The notes below the pieces were generated by a model. It was not told the origin of the DNA, searched no databases, and was given only the letters and a program-made list of their open reading frames with translations. Shown here piece after piece: positions 33,293 to 42,375 of a stretch of DNA of 64,000 bases (its first letter is position 1; each line of letters opens with the position of its first letter). Source of the DNA: Candidatus Methanocrinis natronophilus (GTDB taxonomy: Archaea; Halobacteriota; Methanosarcinia; Methanotrichales; Methanotrichaceae); contig JARFPK010000002.1 of assembly GCA_029167045.1 (NCBI GenBank), positions 1 to 64,000 of the forward strand. The letters run 5' to 3'. The translations under genes were made by a program, and so were the position numbers.

Positions 33293-34327
33293 TCAAACGG
33301 TTTCAGGTGGCAAAGTTGACGCAGGCGATGAGGCCACTAGCCAGAAAGCTGATGCTTTTGACTTCCGATCGATTTCTCCCACTAAAAATCCAGTATCTGA
33401 ATCATACCCCGACCATAGGGTTACAGCAGAAGCGTAAACTCCCCCTGGAGCGATGTTCGGAGGATTCCATTCAAGTTGAACAGACCATGAGTATCCAGGT
33501 TGAATAGACGCAGTTTGCTGATGTAACGCATCCCACCACTTGCCATTAGCGTCTTGGACCGAGTATCCAACCCAGAATGAGTGGGGCTGAGAACCCGTAT
33601 TCCTGAAATTAACCGTGACCGGAACCGCCTCGTCATAATTGTAGTTACGGACATCAGGCCAGACTACAGAAGTTATTCGTCCATCCACAGGTGTCGAGGT
33701 GGAGACTGATAACTTCTGCAACGCTTTCGCGGCTGCTTGTCGGACTGCAGAATTTTTATCGTTAGCAACCATATAATTAAGTGGCTCGATCGATCTAGGA
33801 TCCCCGGTGTTACCGAGAGCCTCAGCAGCTGCCTCTCTGACATCCGAGTTCTGATTTGTGATGCCCTCCATTACCTGGTCGAAGTACTCCGGTTTTCCTA
33901 ATCTGACCAACGAGCCCGCAGAATGAATCCTCACCTTTAGTTGGCGGTCATTGAGAGCTGCGATCAAAGGGTCAACCGCCTTTGGATCGCCAATCTGACC
34001 AAGAGCATGAGCGGCATATCCTCGGACAGAACCAGTATCATCGTCTAAAGCTGCGATAAGAGGATCAACTGCCATTAGATCACCAATCTCACCAAGAGCA
34101 TAAGCTGATAGCATTCGGATATCGCTGTTCGAATTCTGGAGAGCTACAATAAGGGGATCGACCGCCCTTGTATCACCGGTTTCTCCGAGTGCCTTGGCTG
34201 CATTCTTTTGAGCATCTGGTTGGCCGTACCTTAAATCAAGAATGAGATCGTCTACCTCATCCGCAGTGGACGGCATCGCCAGTGCCGCCAGCACCACCAG
34301 CACCGCAAAAATTGCTTTGGATCGCAT
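33293..34327 (-). CDS. Exported HEAT-repeat protein with a beta-sandwich tail
   Basis: A 344-residue protein with signal peptide (KAIFAVLVVLAALAMPSTAD). Five or six PBS-lyase-type HEAT repeats follow (about 25-215), of the form A..LGEIGD..AVDPLI.AL.D. After a linker, VNFRNTGSQPHSFWVGYSVQ and NPPNIAPGGVYASAV give a CARDB-like beta-sandwich (about 220-335). Likely cell-surface scaffold. It shares its signal and HEAT style with the HEAT-TPR protein at 36499-37770. Palindromic element B lies 142 bases upstream of its start. Confidence 0.85.
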   Translation of the reverse strand: MRSKAIFAVLVVLAALAMPSTADEVDDLILDLRYGQPDAQKNAAKALGETGDTRAVDPLIVALQNSNSDIRMLSAYALGEIGDLMAVDPLIAALDDDTGSVRGYAAHALGQIGDPKAVDPLIAALNDRQLKVRIHSAGSLVRLGKPEYFDQVMEGITNQNSDVREAAAEALGNTGDPRSIEPLNYMVANDKNSAVRQAAAKALQKLSVSTSTPVDGRITSVVWPDVRNYNYDEAVPVTVNFRNTGSQPHSFWVGYSVQDANGKWWDALHQQTASIQPGYSWSVQLEWNPPNIAPGGVYASAVTLWSGYDSDTGFLVGEIDRKSKASAFWLVASSPASTLPPETV

Positions 34328-34468
34328 CTTAGTCTCCGCTCCTTCAATAGAGATGGCCCCGACAGATGAAAAGCATTTCGATCCCCGATATCGCGCCCAG
34401 CCGTACCGGGCTCTCCTGACAGGTAAAAGCTCGCGTGGTGAGGGGGTCGAAAGGTTACGCTCCAGTAT

Positions 34469-34518
34469 TAGTTATGTGACTCTCACAATCATTTCGATGG
34501 GCTGGAGTAATATAACTA
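34469..34518. repeat. Palindromic element, copy B (one arm decayed)
   Basis: TAGTTATGTGAC, 26 bases, then GTAATATAACTA (two mismatches to GTCACATAACTA). Flank CTATATC is shared with copy A. Confidence 0.7.
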
Positions 34519-34702
34519 TATCCCGATCGTCTCGTCGGTGGAGATCTTCCAGCCTTCCACCCCTCTAGCATCCCTGGGCCTTTAAAGAGGAGACGACCAT
34601 CGACAGAAGAAGGTAGAGGGCCATAATCTAGGACCCCCGCTATGAGTAAAAGATATGCTATTTTAAATCAATCGTAGATAAAAAAGAGATATTGGGGGTG
34701 GT

Positions 34703-35266
34703 CTATTTTAATTCATACTCAGGATTCAAGACGGTTTCAAGTGCTTTAATCACCTTATTCGCTGCCACACGGGCTTCGTATTCATTCATCGCACAGTACT
34801 CTTCTATAAACGTTGCGTAATAGTCCACCAGGTCGGCAATGGGTAGGACCGCTCGCCTTAATCCCTCGTCGGTTCCAATTTGGTAGATCTCATTTTCTAT
34901 AACTTCGTCTAGGATAATGTCGAGATTTTTTTTAAAATCTCTTTCAGTTAAGTCCGCTTCGTACATGTCATCGTCATATACCTTCAACCCGGCCCGGTCT
35001 GCGTTTTCGTAGGCCTCAGACCTTACCGCGTTCGCCAGTTCACATTTTTTCTCTATCAAAGGATCGAATAACGGTAACGCCTGCCTGCCCGCACTTAGAT
35101 ATTGTTGGTGGTCTCCGGATTGAACGTAGGTAACGAACGCCACAAACGGTTTGTAGGCGTATGCTTTGCCTATGTACATCCGCCCCGCGCTATCCACCAC
35201 TCTAAACACTGGAGGGCATACCAGCCGTCGCCGTTCACCGGCTATGTCTATAGGTCCAAATGACAT
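34703..35266 (-). CDS. Hypothetical acidic protein, 187 aa
   Basis: Unrecognised. N-terminal half is beta-like (IDIAGERRRLVCPPVFRVVD, GRMYIGKAYAYKPFVAFVTY), followed by a strongly acidic helical half (LDIILDEVIENEIYQIG, YYATFIEEYCAMNEYEARVA). No signal peptide or TM segment, so cytoplasmic. The frame is clean and codon use normal. Palindromic element C lies about 60 bases upstream of the ATG, where an operator would sit. Confidence 0.65.
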   Translation of the reverse strand: MSFGPIDIAGERRRLVCPPVFRVVDSAGRMYIGKAYAYKPFVAFVTYVQSGDHQQYLSAGRQALPLFDPLIEKKCELANAVRSEAYENADRAGLKVYDDDMYEADLTERDFKKNLDIILDEVIENEIYQIGTDEGLRRAVLPIADLVDYYATFIEEYCAMNEYEARVAANKVIKALETVLNPEYELK

Positions 35267-35324
35267 AAATGACTTATTATGTCAAAATGCCTTAAATAAC
35301 TTTCGACCAGAAATTGCCTTTATA

Positions 35325-35374
35325 AAGTTATGTGATGCTCTCGCCTTTTTGACTTACTGATAGTCACATAACTA
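35325..35374. repeat. Palindromic element, copy C
   Basis: AAGTTATGTGAT (35325-35336, last base differs), 26 bases, then GTCACATAACTA (35363-35374). Confidence 0.75.
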
Positions 35375-35689
35375 CACCGTCACATCGAGCGATCATAGAG
35401 AGAGATCGCCAGAAGGCAGGGAGACGGGCCGCCCATCAAGTAGCGCCCTGTAAATCGAGAGGATCAGTCGAAACAAGAGTTATCATCCCCCTGGAAAAGA
35501 ACGGGTCTTTAATTGCATCAAGTAAGTTTTACTGCATGAATATAAAAAGGATTGGTGGGGCAGAATTAGCCCCTCGCATTTCAATGGCTGTTCCTTGCAT
35601 TTGTCTTCCCAGGAATTGGCCCAAGCTACGTACCATTCAGTGCAGTTGAAAGTTTCAGGCTCTTCCTCAATTTTTACTTCATCGAAGAC
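35375..35689 (+). other. Non-coding stretch
   Basis: About 315 bases without a supported gene between the 187-aa gene and the 76-aa gene; nothing recognisable. Confidence 0.5.
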
Positions 35690-35920
35690 CTAGGTTTCTT
35701 CCTCATCGACAACCTCAGTCTTCTCTTCTGCAGCAAGCTCGAAGTAGTAGTTCTCAGTTCCCTGAAGGGGCACGATGCATCCGATCTCGTCTTCAAAGTA
35801 AGCGCGGTATACCTTGACCTTGTCACCGACTGTGACGCTCTCGTTAAAGGTTCCCCTTGGGACAAGGATTGCTTGGTAAAGGGTGATGTTGATTAATTTG
35901 CTGCGGATCGTGCCCCACAC
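35690..35920 (-). CDS. Hypothetical small protein, 76 aa
   Basis: GTG start at 35920. LINITLYQAILVPRGTFNES, then VGDKVKVYRAYFEDEIGCIV and an acidic tail. This looks like one small beta-barrel domain with a charged C-terminus. Not recognised; upstream start evidence is weak. Confidence 0.45.
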   Translation of the reverse strand: MWGTIRSKLINITLYQAILVPRGTFNESVTVGDKVKVYRAYFEDEIGCIVPLQGTENYYFELAAEEKTEVVDEEET

Positions 35921-36016
35921 ATCAGAAGTTACATAGAAAAATAATCAATCTAAATGGTGGGGCACCGGGCATTTCACCCTTGTATAGCTCCACCGCAACA
36001 CCGGAGAACTCGATCG

Positions 36017-36115
36017 TCACATCCTATTTAGCTTATCTTGTCTGCATCCGGTCATCGCCAGCGCCACCAGCGCTAGGACCCCGAGAATCAGTTTCAGCCT
36101 CATCTTAGTCTCCAT
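36017..36115 (-). pseudogene. Truncated lipoprotein-like signal peptide ORF
   Basis: A 32-codon ORF that is only a signal peptide: MRLKLILGVLALVALAMTGC ends in a lipobox, then RQDKLNRM and stop. The beginning closely resembles the HEAT-TPR protein start at 37770 (KLKLILCLVALVALA), so it is probably the 5' stump of a lost paralogue. No body of the gene remains downstream. Confidence 0.5.
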
Positions 36116-36212
36116 CCGGCGAAACATACTGCCGTCAACCACTAAAAATGTTTCTATTCCGTCGCCGCTCCCATACATGACGGCCTTGATTATATCTCAG
36201 CAAGATACCCCC

Positions 36213-36294
36213 TCCACATAACCGCTACAATTCTCCCTTGCTGCCGGAGGAGGGGGAGAGCCCGGACCTCTTCGCTCCACTGTAGTTATGTGAC
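36213..36294. repeat. Palindromic element, copy D (rearranged half)
   Basis: CACATAAC near 36215 and TAGTTATGTGAC at 36283-36294, in the opposite arm order to the full copies. A related half copy, GTTATGTGAC, is at 52879-52888. Confidence 0.4.
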
Positions 36295-36414
36295 TATCCC
36301 GGTACCAACCAGGGAGGATGGGGGGGAAGGTGCGTATAAGATCGCCATATCCACCGGGACGGGCCCTCCATCGCCCTTCCTGGCGAGGATCGTTGCCCAG
36401 GTGATAGTCAGGGA

Positions 36415-36480
36415 CCCCCAGGACGAGATGCCCGTAAAACGCACGTAGAGAATTGAATAACGATGCTGAATAAAAATTGC
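36415..36480 (+). repeat. Dispersed intergenic repeat, diverged copy
   Basis: CCCCAGGA...AGAGAATTGAATAACGA...GAATAAAAATTGC matches the 3' half of the repeats at 50588-50681 and 52977-53069. It lies just past the stop of the HEAT-TPR gene (read from the minus strand). Confidence 0.45.
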
Positions 36481-36498
36481 TTGGAGAGGTGAGGCGGG

Positions 36499-37770
36499 TC
36501 ACCGCCCCATCCGGATATCCTCCGCTCTGGCGATCGCTGCGTCTGCTTCGGTGCGCTTGCCCATCGCTCTGTAGGCAAGGCCTTTGTAACTCCAAGCCGC
36601 GGCATTTTGGGGATCTAGCCTGATCGCTTCATCGTAAGCCTCGATCGCATCGTCGTACTTGCCCTGGCTTAAGAGAACGCTTCCTTTGTTAATCCAGGGA
36701 CCAGCAGACCGGGGATCGAGTCGGATGGCTTCGTCGAAAGCCTGGATGGCTTCGTCGTACTCGCCTTGTTTAGCAAAAGCAGACCCTTTGTTACCCCAGG
36801 CATAGACATTTTCGGGATCTAGCCTTATAGTCTCGCTGTAAGCCTGAATCGCCTCGTCATATTTGCCTTGCGTTAAAAGAGTAAAACCTTTGGCATTCCA
36901 GGCTGCGACATACTCAGGATCAAGCCGGATGGCTTCGTCGTAAGCCTCGATTGCGGCGTCATACTTTCCCTGATGATTATTAGCGGCACCTTTGTTGGTC
37001 CATGCCAAAACGTTATCTGGATCTAGGCGGATGGCCTGGTCACACGCCTGAACAGCTTCGTCATACTTGCCCAGGAAAACTAAAACTGTTCCTTTGTTGA
37101 TCCACGCGCCTGCATCTTCTGGATCAATCCGGATACCTTCATTAAAACAACTTAGGGCTTCATCATAATTGCCGAGGGAAATCAAGGCAGCGCCCTTGTT
37201 ATTCCAAGCGTCAGCATCCTCAGGATCTTGTCGTAGGGCTTTGTCGGAAAGGAAGATCAACCCGGTAGCAGCTGCCTGCCGAACATTCAAATCAACATCA
37301 TTTAAGGCTGCGATGAGCGGATCAACAGCCTTTGGGTCACCGAGATAACCAAGAACAAAAGCCGTCACCGCTCGAACATACACTTTCTCGTCGTTTAGAT
37401 TTTCAATGAGTGGATCAACTGCTCGTGTTTCGCCAATGTCGCCCAGAGCAGCTGCAGACAGAGCTCGGACATTTTCATCGCTATCCTTAAGGGCCTCGAT
37501 AAGAGAACTTACAGCAGGTTCGCCTATGTCGGTGAGGGCCTTGGTAGCAGCATCTCGGACGTTCTGGTCTTCATCCTTGAGCGCTGCAATCAAGGGATTA
37601 ATCGCCCTCGCATCACCTATTTCACCAAGAGCAGAGGCGGCATTAATTCGGTCCTTTGGGTCCGTTCCTTTCAGATCCCGTATGAGATCTTCTACCTCAT
37701 CCGCGACTGCCGGTACCGCGAGCGCCACCAGAGCTACCAAGCACAATATCAGTTTCAGTTTCATCTCCAC
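36499..37770 (-). CDS. Exported HEAT-TPR protein
   Basis: A 423-residue protein with a signal peptide (KLILCLVALVALAVPAVAD), four HEAT repeats (about 25-165) and seven TPRs of 34 residues (about 185-420, pattern AW.NKG..L...GKYDEAI.AYDEAIRLDP). Combination of HEAT and TPR in one exported protein suggests a peptide-binding scaffold at the cell surface. It starts 18 bases after the VWA gene stop, on the same strand, so it is probably the last gene of the FtsZ-like operon. Confidence 0.85.
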   Translation of the reverse strand: MEMKLKLILCLVALVALAVPAVADEVEDLIRDLKGTDPKDRINAASALGEIGDARAINPLIAALKDEDQNVRDAATKALTDIGEPAVSSLIEALKDSDENVRALSAAALGDIGETRAVDPLIENLNDEKVYVRAVTAFVLGYLGDPKAVDPLIAALNDVDLNVRQAAATGLIFLSDKALRQDPEDADAWNNKGAALISLGNYDEALSCFNEGIRIDPEDAGAWINKGTVLVFLGKYDEAVQACDQAIRLDPDNVLAWTNKGAANNHQGKYDAAIEAYDEAIRLDPEYVAAWNAKGFTLLTQGKYDEAIQAYSETIRLDPENVYAWGNKGSAFAKQGEYDEAIQAFDEAIRLDPRSAGPWINKGSVLLSQGKYDDAIEAYDEAIRLDPQNAAAWSYKGLAYRAMGKRTEADAAIARAEDIRMGR

Positions 37771-37788
37771 CCACCACCTTGCTTTCTT

Positions 37789-40095
37789 TCAGCGTCTCCT
37801 GAACCTCATGAGGATAGCAGCCAATATTGTCGATATCGCAGCTACCGACATTGAAAGGGGGATTTCCTCAGCCGGATTGATCTCTTCGAGTGCTTTTGCA
37901 GTTGGTTCTTGTGTCTGATATCCACCCTCCTTTGGGGCATCAACGACCGGATTATCTGAATCACTAAGAGAAGGGGAGGTCTCATCGACCTCCCGAACCT
38001 CGTCACCTTCGAAACCGCGCAGCTTATCCAGGATAACCATCTCTTGCTGCAAATCGATGTCTTCTATTGCAACACTCTCAGTCCCGAAGTACGAGGCGAA
38101 TGTAGAGAAGATCGATATATAGTGATCCGAGACATGCAAGGGCAGAGACTGTCGCTCCCATTTGCCAAGAATAATATGCTGCGGAACTATGATCCCTTCC
38201 TCCATGGTCACTGAATGCACAACCTCCTGGCCAGTGTCCATGGCTCGCCTCTCGTCAGCTATCCAGCTCTTGAGCAGGTCTGCGTACCTCGACAGCAGGA
38301 CAGCCTTGCGTATTCCGTTATTTTCATAGAAATCGGGATCGTCATCCGGAAAGACGACCTGAGCCTCGTCTCCGTCTATTGTCCCGTTCCTGTCCTCGTA
38401 GCTGACTCCGAGTTTGATCTCCCCTTCAGAGGAGATTTCCTTCAGCTTGATCAGTATTATGCCACCCCTGACCTCCCCCTCCTCGGCCCTCGATGGGAAG
38501 AGGGTGTTCACCTTCATGATCTCGCCGGTAGCCTCGTCCGCTTCTGGCGAGCCGTAGACCTTCTCGATCTGGTATCCTGGCGCATCAAGTTCAAGAGTCA
38601 GGTTGAACACGAGAGGCGTAACCATGAAATCGAACTCGTTGTCCATCCGATCCTTGAATTTGCTAGCTGAATGGACTGAGTAATAGTTCGCTCCTTTGAT
38701 CTTGGAGATCTTCTCGATCAGCTCAGTGTTGAAGTCGAGACCTATCCCAATAAATGTCGTGTATATCCCATGACCTGCGTTCTTTTCGAGGATGCTATGA
38801 AGGTCGTTCTCACGGGTCCCACCGAGGTTCGGCATCGCATCAGTTAGGAAGATTATCCGGTTCTCTTGCTCAGAGGGGTCGATATCGATGTACTTCCGGT
38901 AGGCTGATGTCCCCTTGGTCATCCCCGCCTCCATGTTCGTCCCGCCGTAATCCCGAATATCAAGGATGACTTTGCCAAGCTTCTCGAGGTCTTTATCCTC
39001 CACATCTGTGAGAGGCTCGACTACATACGCATTGTTACTGAAGACGACAAGACCGAAACGATCGTCACCGTTCAGGCGGCCCAGAAGGTCCACTACAGCC
39101 TGGTTTGCTATCTCCATCTTCGTCTTGCCAGAGTCCTCCAAGTTATCCTCGATTTCAACCCAGTTGCCGAACTGGTCATAGTAGTACTTGCTGAAGGGGC
39201 TGCCCATCGATCCGGAGTAATCGAGGACGACGACGAGGTTCAGCTTCTTCCTCTGGAAGTCGGTGATACCCGAGTTGAGCCCGACGGAGAGGTAACGCTG
39301 AACTTCGCCGGAGAGCGGATCCTTCGAGATGGCGCAGCTATATGAGGGGCAGAAGAGCTTCTCGCACTCGTCAACCTCGCCGGTCTCGAAATAATAGTCG
39401 TAGAAGAGGCCTTCATAGGTCACGTCTGTCGGGAGAGGAAGATAACCCTGCTCTATGTTCTGCCTGAAGTTCTCAATGTCTTTGGCTCCTCCTGCAGCGA
39501 AACCGATACTGACACTGGCTTCTGGTGCAGGGGCAGACATGACATAGGGACCGCCATATCCTCGGGAGCTTGATGAGGGCGCCATAGATCCTGGGGCGGA
39601 TGGACCTGAGCCGATTCCCCGATATCCGAATGACTCTTGGCCGACTTTGAACATAACCTGGTTGCTCTCGGCACCGTCCAGGCGATACCATATTTCATAG
39701 GTGCCAGACCATTCTGCTTGATACCAGGCAGTGTAGAAGCTTCCGGCTTCGACGTCATCTTCGATTAGGAGATCAACCGTCCCGGTCGGGTAGCGGCAGA
39801 ACATCTCAAGATGGCCACTATCTGAGGGGAGTAGCATCAGCCTCGCCCAGAAACCCATCGGGATTTCAAGGGACGTTCGCGTCTCCTCAGCGTCGAGGTC
39901 GACTATCCAAAGAGAGTTCTCTTCTCCCGCAGCGGTTCCTGGGCCTTCGTCTACAAGCCCTGCAGAGACGTCAGGTGCTTCAAAGCGGTACCATGTGCGA
40001 TCGTCGCTCTGGGATTGGTTCATCCCTAAACAGAGGTTTGGGCACAAAATTATAAATGCGGCGATACATATTATCTTCCAAATAGTATTCATAAG
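37789..40095 (-). CDS. VWA-domain exported, membrane-anchored protein
   Basis: About 768 residues from the Met at 40095 (MNTIWKIICIAAFIILCPN), a clean signal peptide; the frame extends to 40140 without signal character. A von Willebrand A domain has the MIDAS start VVVLDYSGSMGSPF (Asp near residue 292) and later TDAMPNLGGTREND. Upstream beta-rich segments and VEDKDLEKLGKVILD are typical of the VIT/VWA layout. The C-terminus has one TM helix (SMSVAAISTILAAILM) followed by RFRRR, so the body faces outside. Next to an FtsZ-like GTPase, it may be the extracytoplasmic part of a membrane-shaping machine. Confidence 0.88.
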   Translation of the reverse strand, partial: LMNTIWKIICIAAFIILCPNLCLGMNQSQSDDRTWYRFEAPDVSAGLVDEGPGTAAGEENSLWIVDLDAEETRTSLEIPMGFWARLMLLPSDSGHLEMFCRYPTGTVDLLIEDDVEAGSFYTAWYQAEWSGTYEIWYRLDGAESNQVMFKVGQESFGYRGIGSGPSAPGSMAPSSSSRGYGGPYVMSAPAPEASVSIGFAAGGAKDIENFRQNIEQGYLPLPTDVTYEGLFYDYYFETGEVDECEKLFCPSYSCAISKDPLSGEVQRYLSVGLNSGITDFQRKKLNLVVVLDYSGSMGSPFSKYYYDQFGNWVEIEDNLEDSGKTKMEIANQAVVDLLGRLNGDDRFGLVVFSNNAYVVEPLTDVEDKDLEKLGKVILDIRDYGGTNMEAGMTKGTSAYRKYIDIDPSEQENRIIFLTDAMPNLGGTRENDLHSILEKNAGHGIYTTFIGIGLDFNTELIEKISKIKGANYYSVHSASKFKDRMDNEFDFMVTPLVFNLTLELDAPGYQIEKVYGSPEADEATGEIMKVNTLFPSRAEEGEVRGGIILIKLKEISSEGEIKLGVSYEDRNGTIDGDEAQVVFPDDDPDFYENNGIRKAVLLSRYADLLKSWIADERRAMDTGQEVVHSVTMEEGIIVPQHIILGKWERQSLPLHVSDHYISIFSTFASYFGTESVAIEDIDLQQEMVILDKLRGFEGDEVREVDETSPSLSDSDNPVVDAPKEGGYQTQEPTAKALEEINPAEEIPLSMSVAAISTILAAILMRFRRR

Positions 40096-40188
40096 AGTTT
40101 CCTCCCAGCAGATGCAGATGAGTTGGAAAGGGCAATCCAAACCAAGTGCGCTTCTGAATTGGGACCCATTAAACTCATAGTCGATCTC

Positions 40189-41754
40189 TCAGGTCTTGAT
40201 CCCCATCAACTCGAGCTCCTCTTGGATCATCCTCCGTAGCTGCGCCCTCTGAGCCGGTGTTATCTCATCGTAGTTCGGATCCAGAGAGTAAGCTGATTTC
40301 TGGTCAGGGTTCACAATGTCGAAGATTCGCAGGGGACGTTTGAAAAACGGCCTCTCACCCCTCTCTATTCTCTTCATCGCCAGCTCCAGCTCCGCTTTAA
40401 GCCCTCGAACTCCGTAGAAGAAATTGTCTAACGCCTTCGTGGTCTCGTTGGAGACTGTCAGCTCACCGGTTTGGTCCAACTCAGAATAACCCTTGAGATA
40501 AAGGAGGTCGGCCTTGTGGCCATCTATGTAGGCTATGGAACTGGCCATCACCCTGTGGAGCCTCCATTCTAGGGTTCCCTCCTTGAGGTAGGAACCCGGC
40601 GAACCGTATGGATTGCGCAGTAGGATCAACATCTCTACATGGCTGTTATCCCCTAGCTTTCGCCATACTGCTATCTGATCATCGGTCAAGTCGGGTATTT
40701 GTTCAGTGATGGCCTTTCTAATCTTGCTTGTATCCAGATAGCCTCTGCTGAATACTATTACCTTGTCAGCGTCTCGGGGCTGACAGCCAAATAGGCGTCC
40801 CGTTGAGAGAGCCTCCTCCACAAGAGAGGTTTCGGGTTTGGATCGTCGGCGGATTCGGCTATAGCATGGGACAAGGATCGATGGGAAGCTCCACCCCTCG
40901 GTGCAAAACGCTCTAACAGCTGGGCTTGGTGGTTTCTCCCCAGGAAAGTCTCGACCGGCTATCATGGGGAGTTTCACCTGATGCAGGTAACGATTTGCTA
41001 GAGTATAATCGCCTTCGCATCTGGAGAGTAGGATCTGGTTGTCTACAAGGATAACACCGTCGACCCCATCACCCTTGGTGAGTAGGTCATATATCGAACT
41101 GATGGCCCCCAGGTTCCTTTTACCCTCCTTGGCGTACTGCTCCCGATCAGATTTAGTTCCCTCCTCGGTCAAAACCCCCAACACGAAGACAGGATAATCC
41201 CCTTTGCCAGTGGATCTGATGTGTTGGACGATGGGGTTAACAAAGCCCGTGCCTGTCCCGCCGCCAAACGATATTATGAAGAGGATGCCGTCACACTTTC
41301 CCTTCCCTAAAGTGGTGTAAGGCCTGACGGCTGACCAAGCACAGTCGAATATAGGATTGGCAGACCTGAGGTCTTGGACTTTTACTCTTATCTCTGGGTC
41401 GTCCTCGAAGACCTCAAAGACAGCTTTGAGGTATTGGGCATCCCTGACATAGCCCTGTTTCTTGATATCGTAGCCGTACTTCATATGGACAGGATGACCA
41501 TCTGGCACCACGTCGTGAGGTATGAAGTAGAGTGGGTAATCGTGAGTGTTCTGCCTACCGTCCTTGAAAAACATGTTCTTATTCTTCGCGTCGTTTTCGT
41601 CTGACTCCAGCCATACCCCCTTGATTCCTCCTGATGTGACATGCTCTCCACCGGTGAACTCGGCCAACTTGCATGATACTAAGTCCTCATTTCGCAGGAA
41701 CTCTTGGGCCACCTTGCCACCCATCCCCCCTATTCCCACTATGCATAATCTCAT
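40189..41754 (-). CDS. FtsZ/tubulin-like GTPase (non-canonical family)
   Basis: A 521-residue protein starting at ATG 41754, which overlaps the stop of the upstream membrane-protein gene as ATGA; the longer frame to 41985 lies in that gene. The N-terminus MRLCIVGIGGMGGKVAQEFL is the nucleotide-binding beta-strand and glycine loop of FtsZ, and residues 164-170 are GGGTGTG, the tubulin signature. A long charged middle and WRLHRVMASSIAYIDGHKA follow. It is longer and more diverged than cell-division FtsZ or CetZ, and fits the FtsZ-like families found beside VWA and membrane proteins that are proposed to remodel membranes. Substrate GTP is inferred from the motif. Confidence 0.85.
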   Translation of the reverse strand: MRLCIVGIGGMGGKVAQEFLRNEDLVSCKLAEFTGGEHVTSGGIKGVWLESDENDAKNKNMFFKDGRQNTHDYPLYFIPHDVVPDGHPVHMKYGYDIKKQGYVRDAQYLKAVFEVFEDDPEIRVKVQDLRSANPIFDCAWSAVRPYTTLGKGKCDGILFIISFGGGTGTGFVNPIVQHIRSTGKGDYPVFVLGVLTEEGTKSDREQYAKEGKRNLGAISSIYDLLTKGDGVDGVILVDNQILLSRCEGDYTLANRYLHQVKLPMIAGRDFPGEKPPSPAVRAFCTEGWSFPSILVPCYSRIRRRSKPETSLVEEALSTGRLFGCQPRDADKVIVFSRGYLDTSKIRKAITEQIPDLTDDQIAVWRKLGDNSHVEMLILLRNPYGSPGSYLKEGTLEWRLHRVMASSIAYIDGHKADLLYLKGYSELDQTGELTVSNETTKALDNFFYGVRGLKAELELAMKRIERGERPFFKRPLRIFDIVNPDQKSAYSLDPNYDEITPAQRAQLRRMIQEELELMGIKT

Positions 41755-42371
41755 GATCTTCCCTCCCACATCTCCTTGACCATCGGCCAGATAAGCAGCG
41801 AAAGGGAGACAATAAGGAGGATGAACGCCACCCACCATTCTCGAGCCCAGACGGTAGGATGGATCGTGGCCATATGGGTGGATATTAATATGGATATCAT
41901 TAGCATCGGTATGGCTACTATCATAGCCCGTTTTTCGTTTCGGCTCAGGCAATAATAGCCGTAGAGCTCGGCAATTCGATAACAACGCAAGCTCTCTGGC
42001 AACTTCTCGGATCCCATTATTATAAAAAACATTGTGCTAGATCCCAGCAGGCCGAAGAGGGCCAGTCCCACCCAGCTGCTAGCCAGCCATGGAAGCTGGA
42101 CGAAGTAGTTGCGATTGGGAAATAACTCAGGTGTCAAAAGGTAAAGGAAAAACGATGCTGTTATGAATAGGATCCATGCAGCGAGGGCAAGAGCGTTGAA
42201 GTTGGATCCCTGGCAGCTGTATAGATCGGAGAATAGTTTCTCTTTTGGGACGGCCTTGTGCTCCAGCAGCTCTATCCTCTTGTGCACTCTTTTCACGTTT
42301 AGGATATGAGCCCCCCATCCCAAGATGAAAAGCATCAACATGGCGAAGAATGATACCTGCATCATGTTCAT
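41751..42371 (-). CDS. Polytopic membrane protein of the FtsZ-like operon
   Basis: 206 residues with about five hydrophobic helices (near 5-23, 62-82, 96-117, 148-168, 175-197) and a charged cytoplasmic loop (KRVHKRIELLEHKAVPKEKL). Family not recognised. It is coupled to the GTPase gene (ATGA) and to the upstream exported-protein gene (4-base gap), so it may be the membrane dock of the FtsZ-like protein. Confidence 0.8.
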   Translation of the reverse strand: MNMMQVSFFAMLMLFILGWGAHILNVKRVHKRIELLEHKAVPKEKLFSDLYSCQGSNFNALALAAWILFITASFFLYLLTPELFPNRNYFVQLPWLASSWVGLALFGLLGSSTMFFIIMGSEKLPESLRCYRIAELYGYYCLSRNEKRAMIVAIPMLMISILISTHMATIHPTVWAREWWVAFILLIVSLSLLIWPMVKEMWEGRS

Positions 42372-42375
42372 TGGA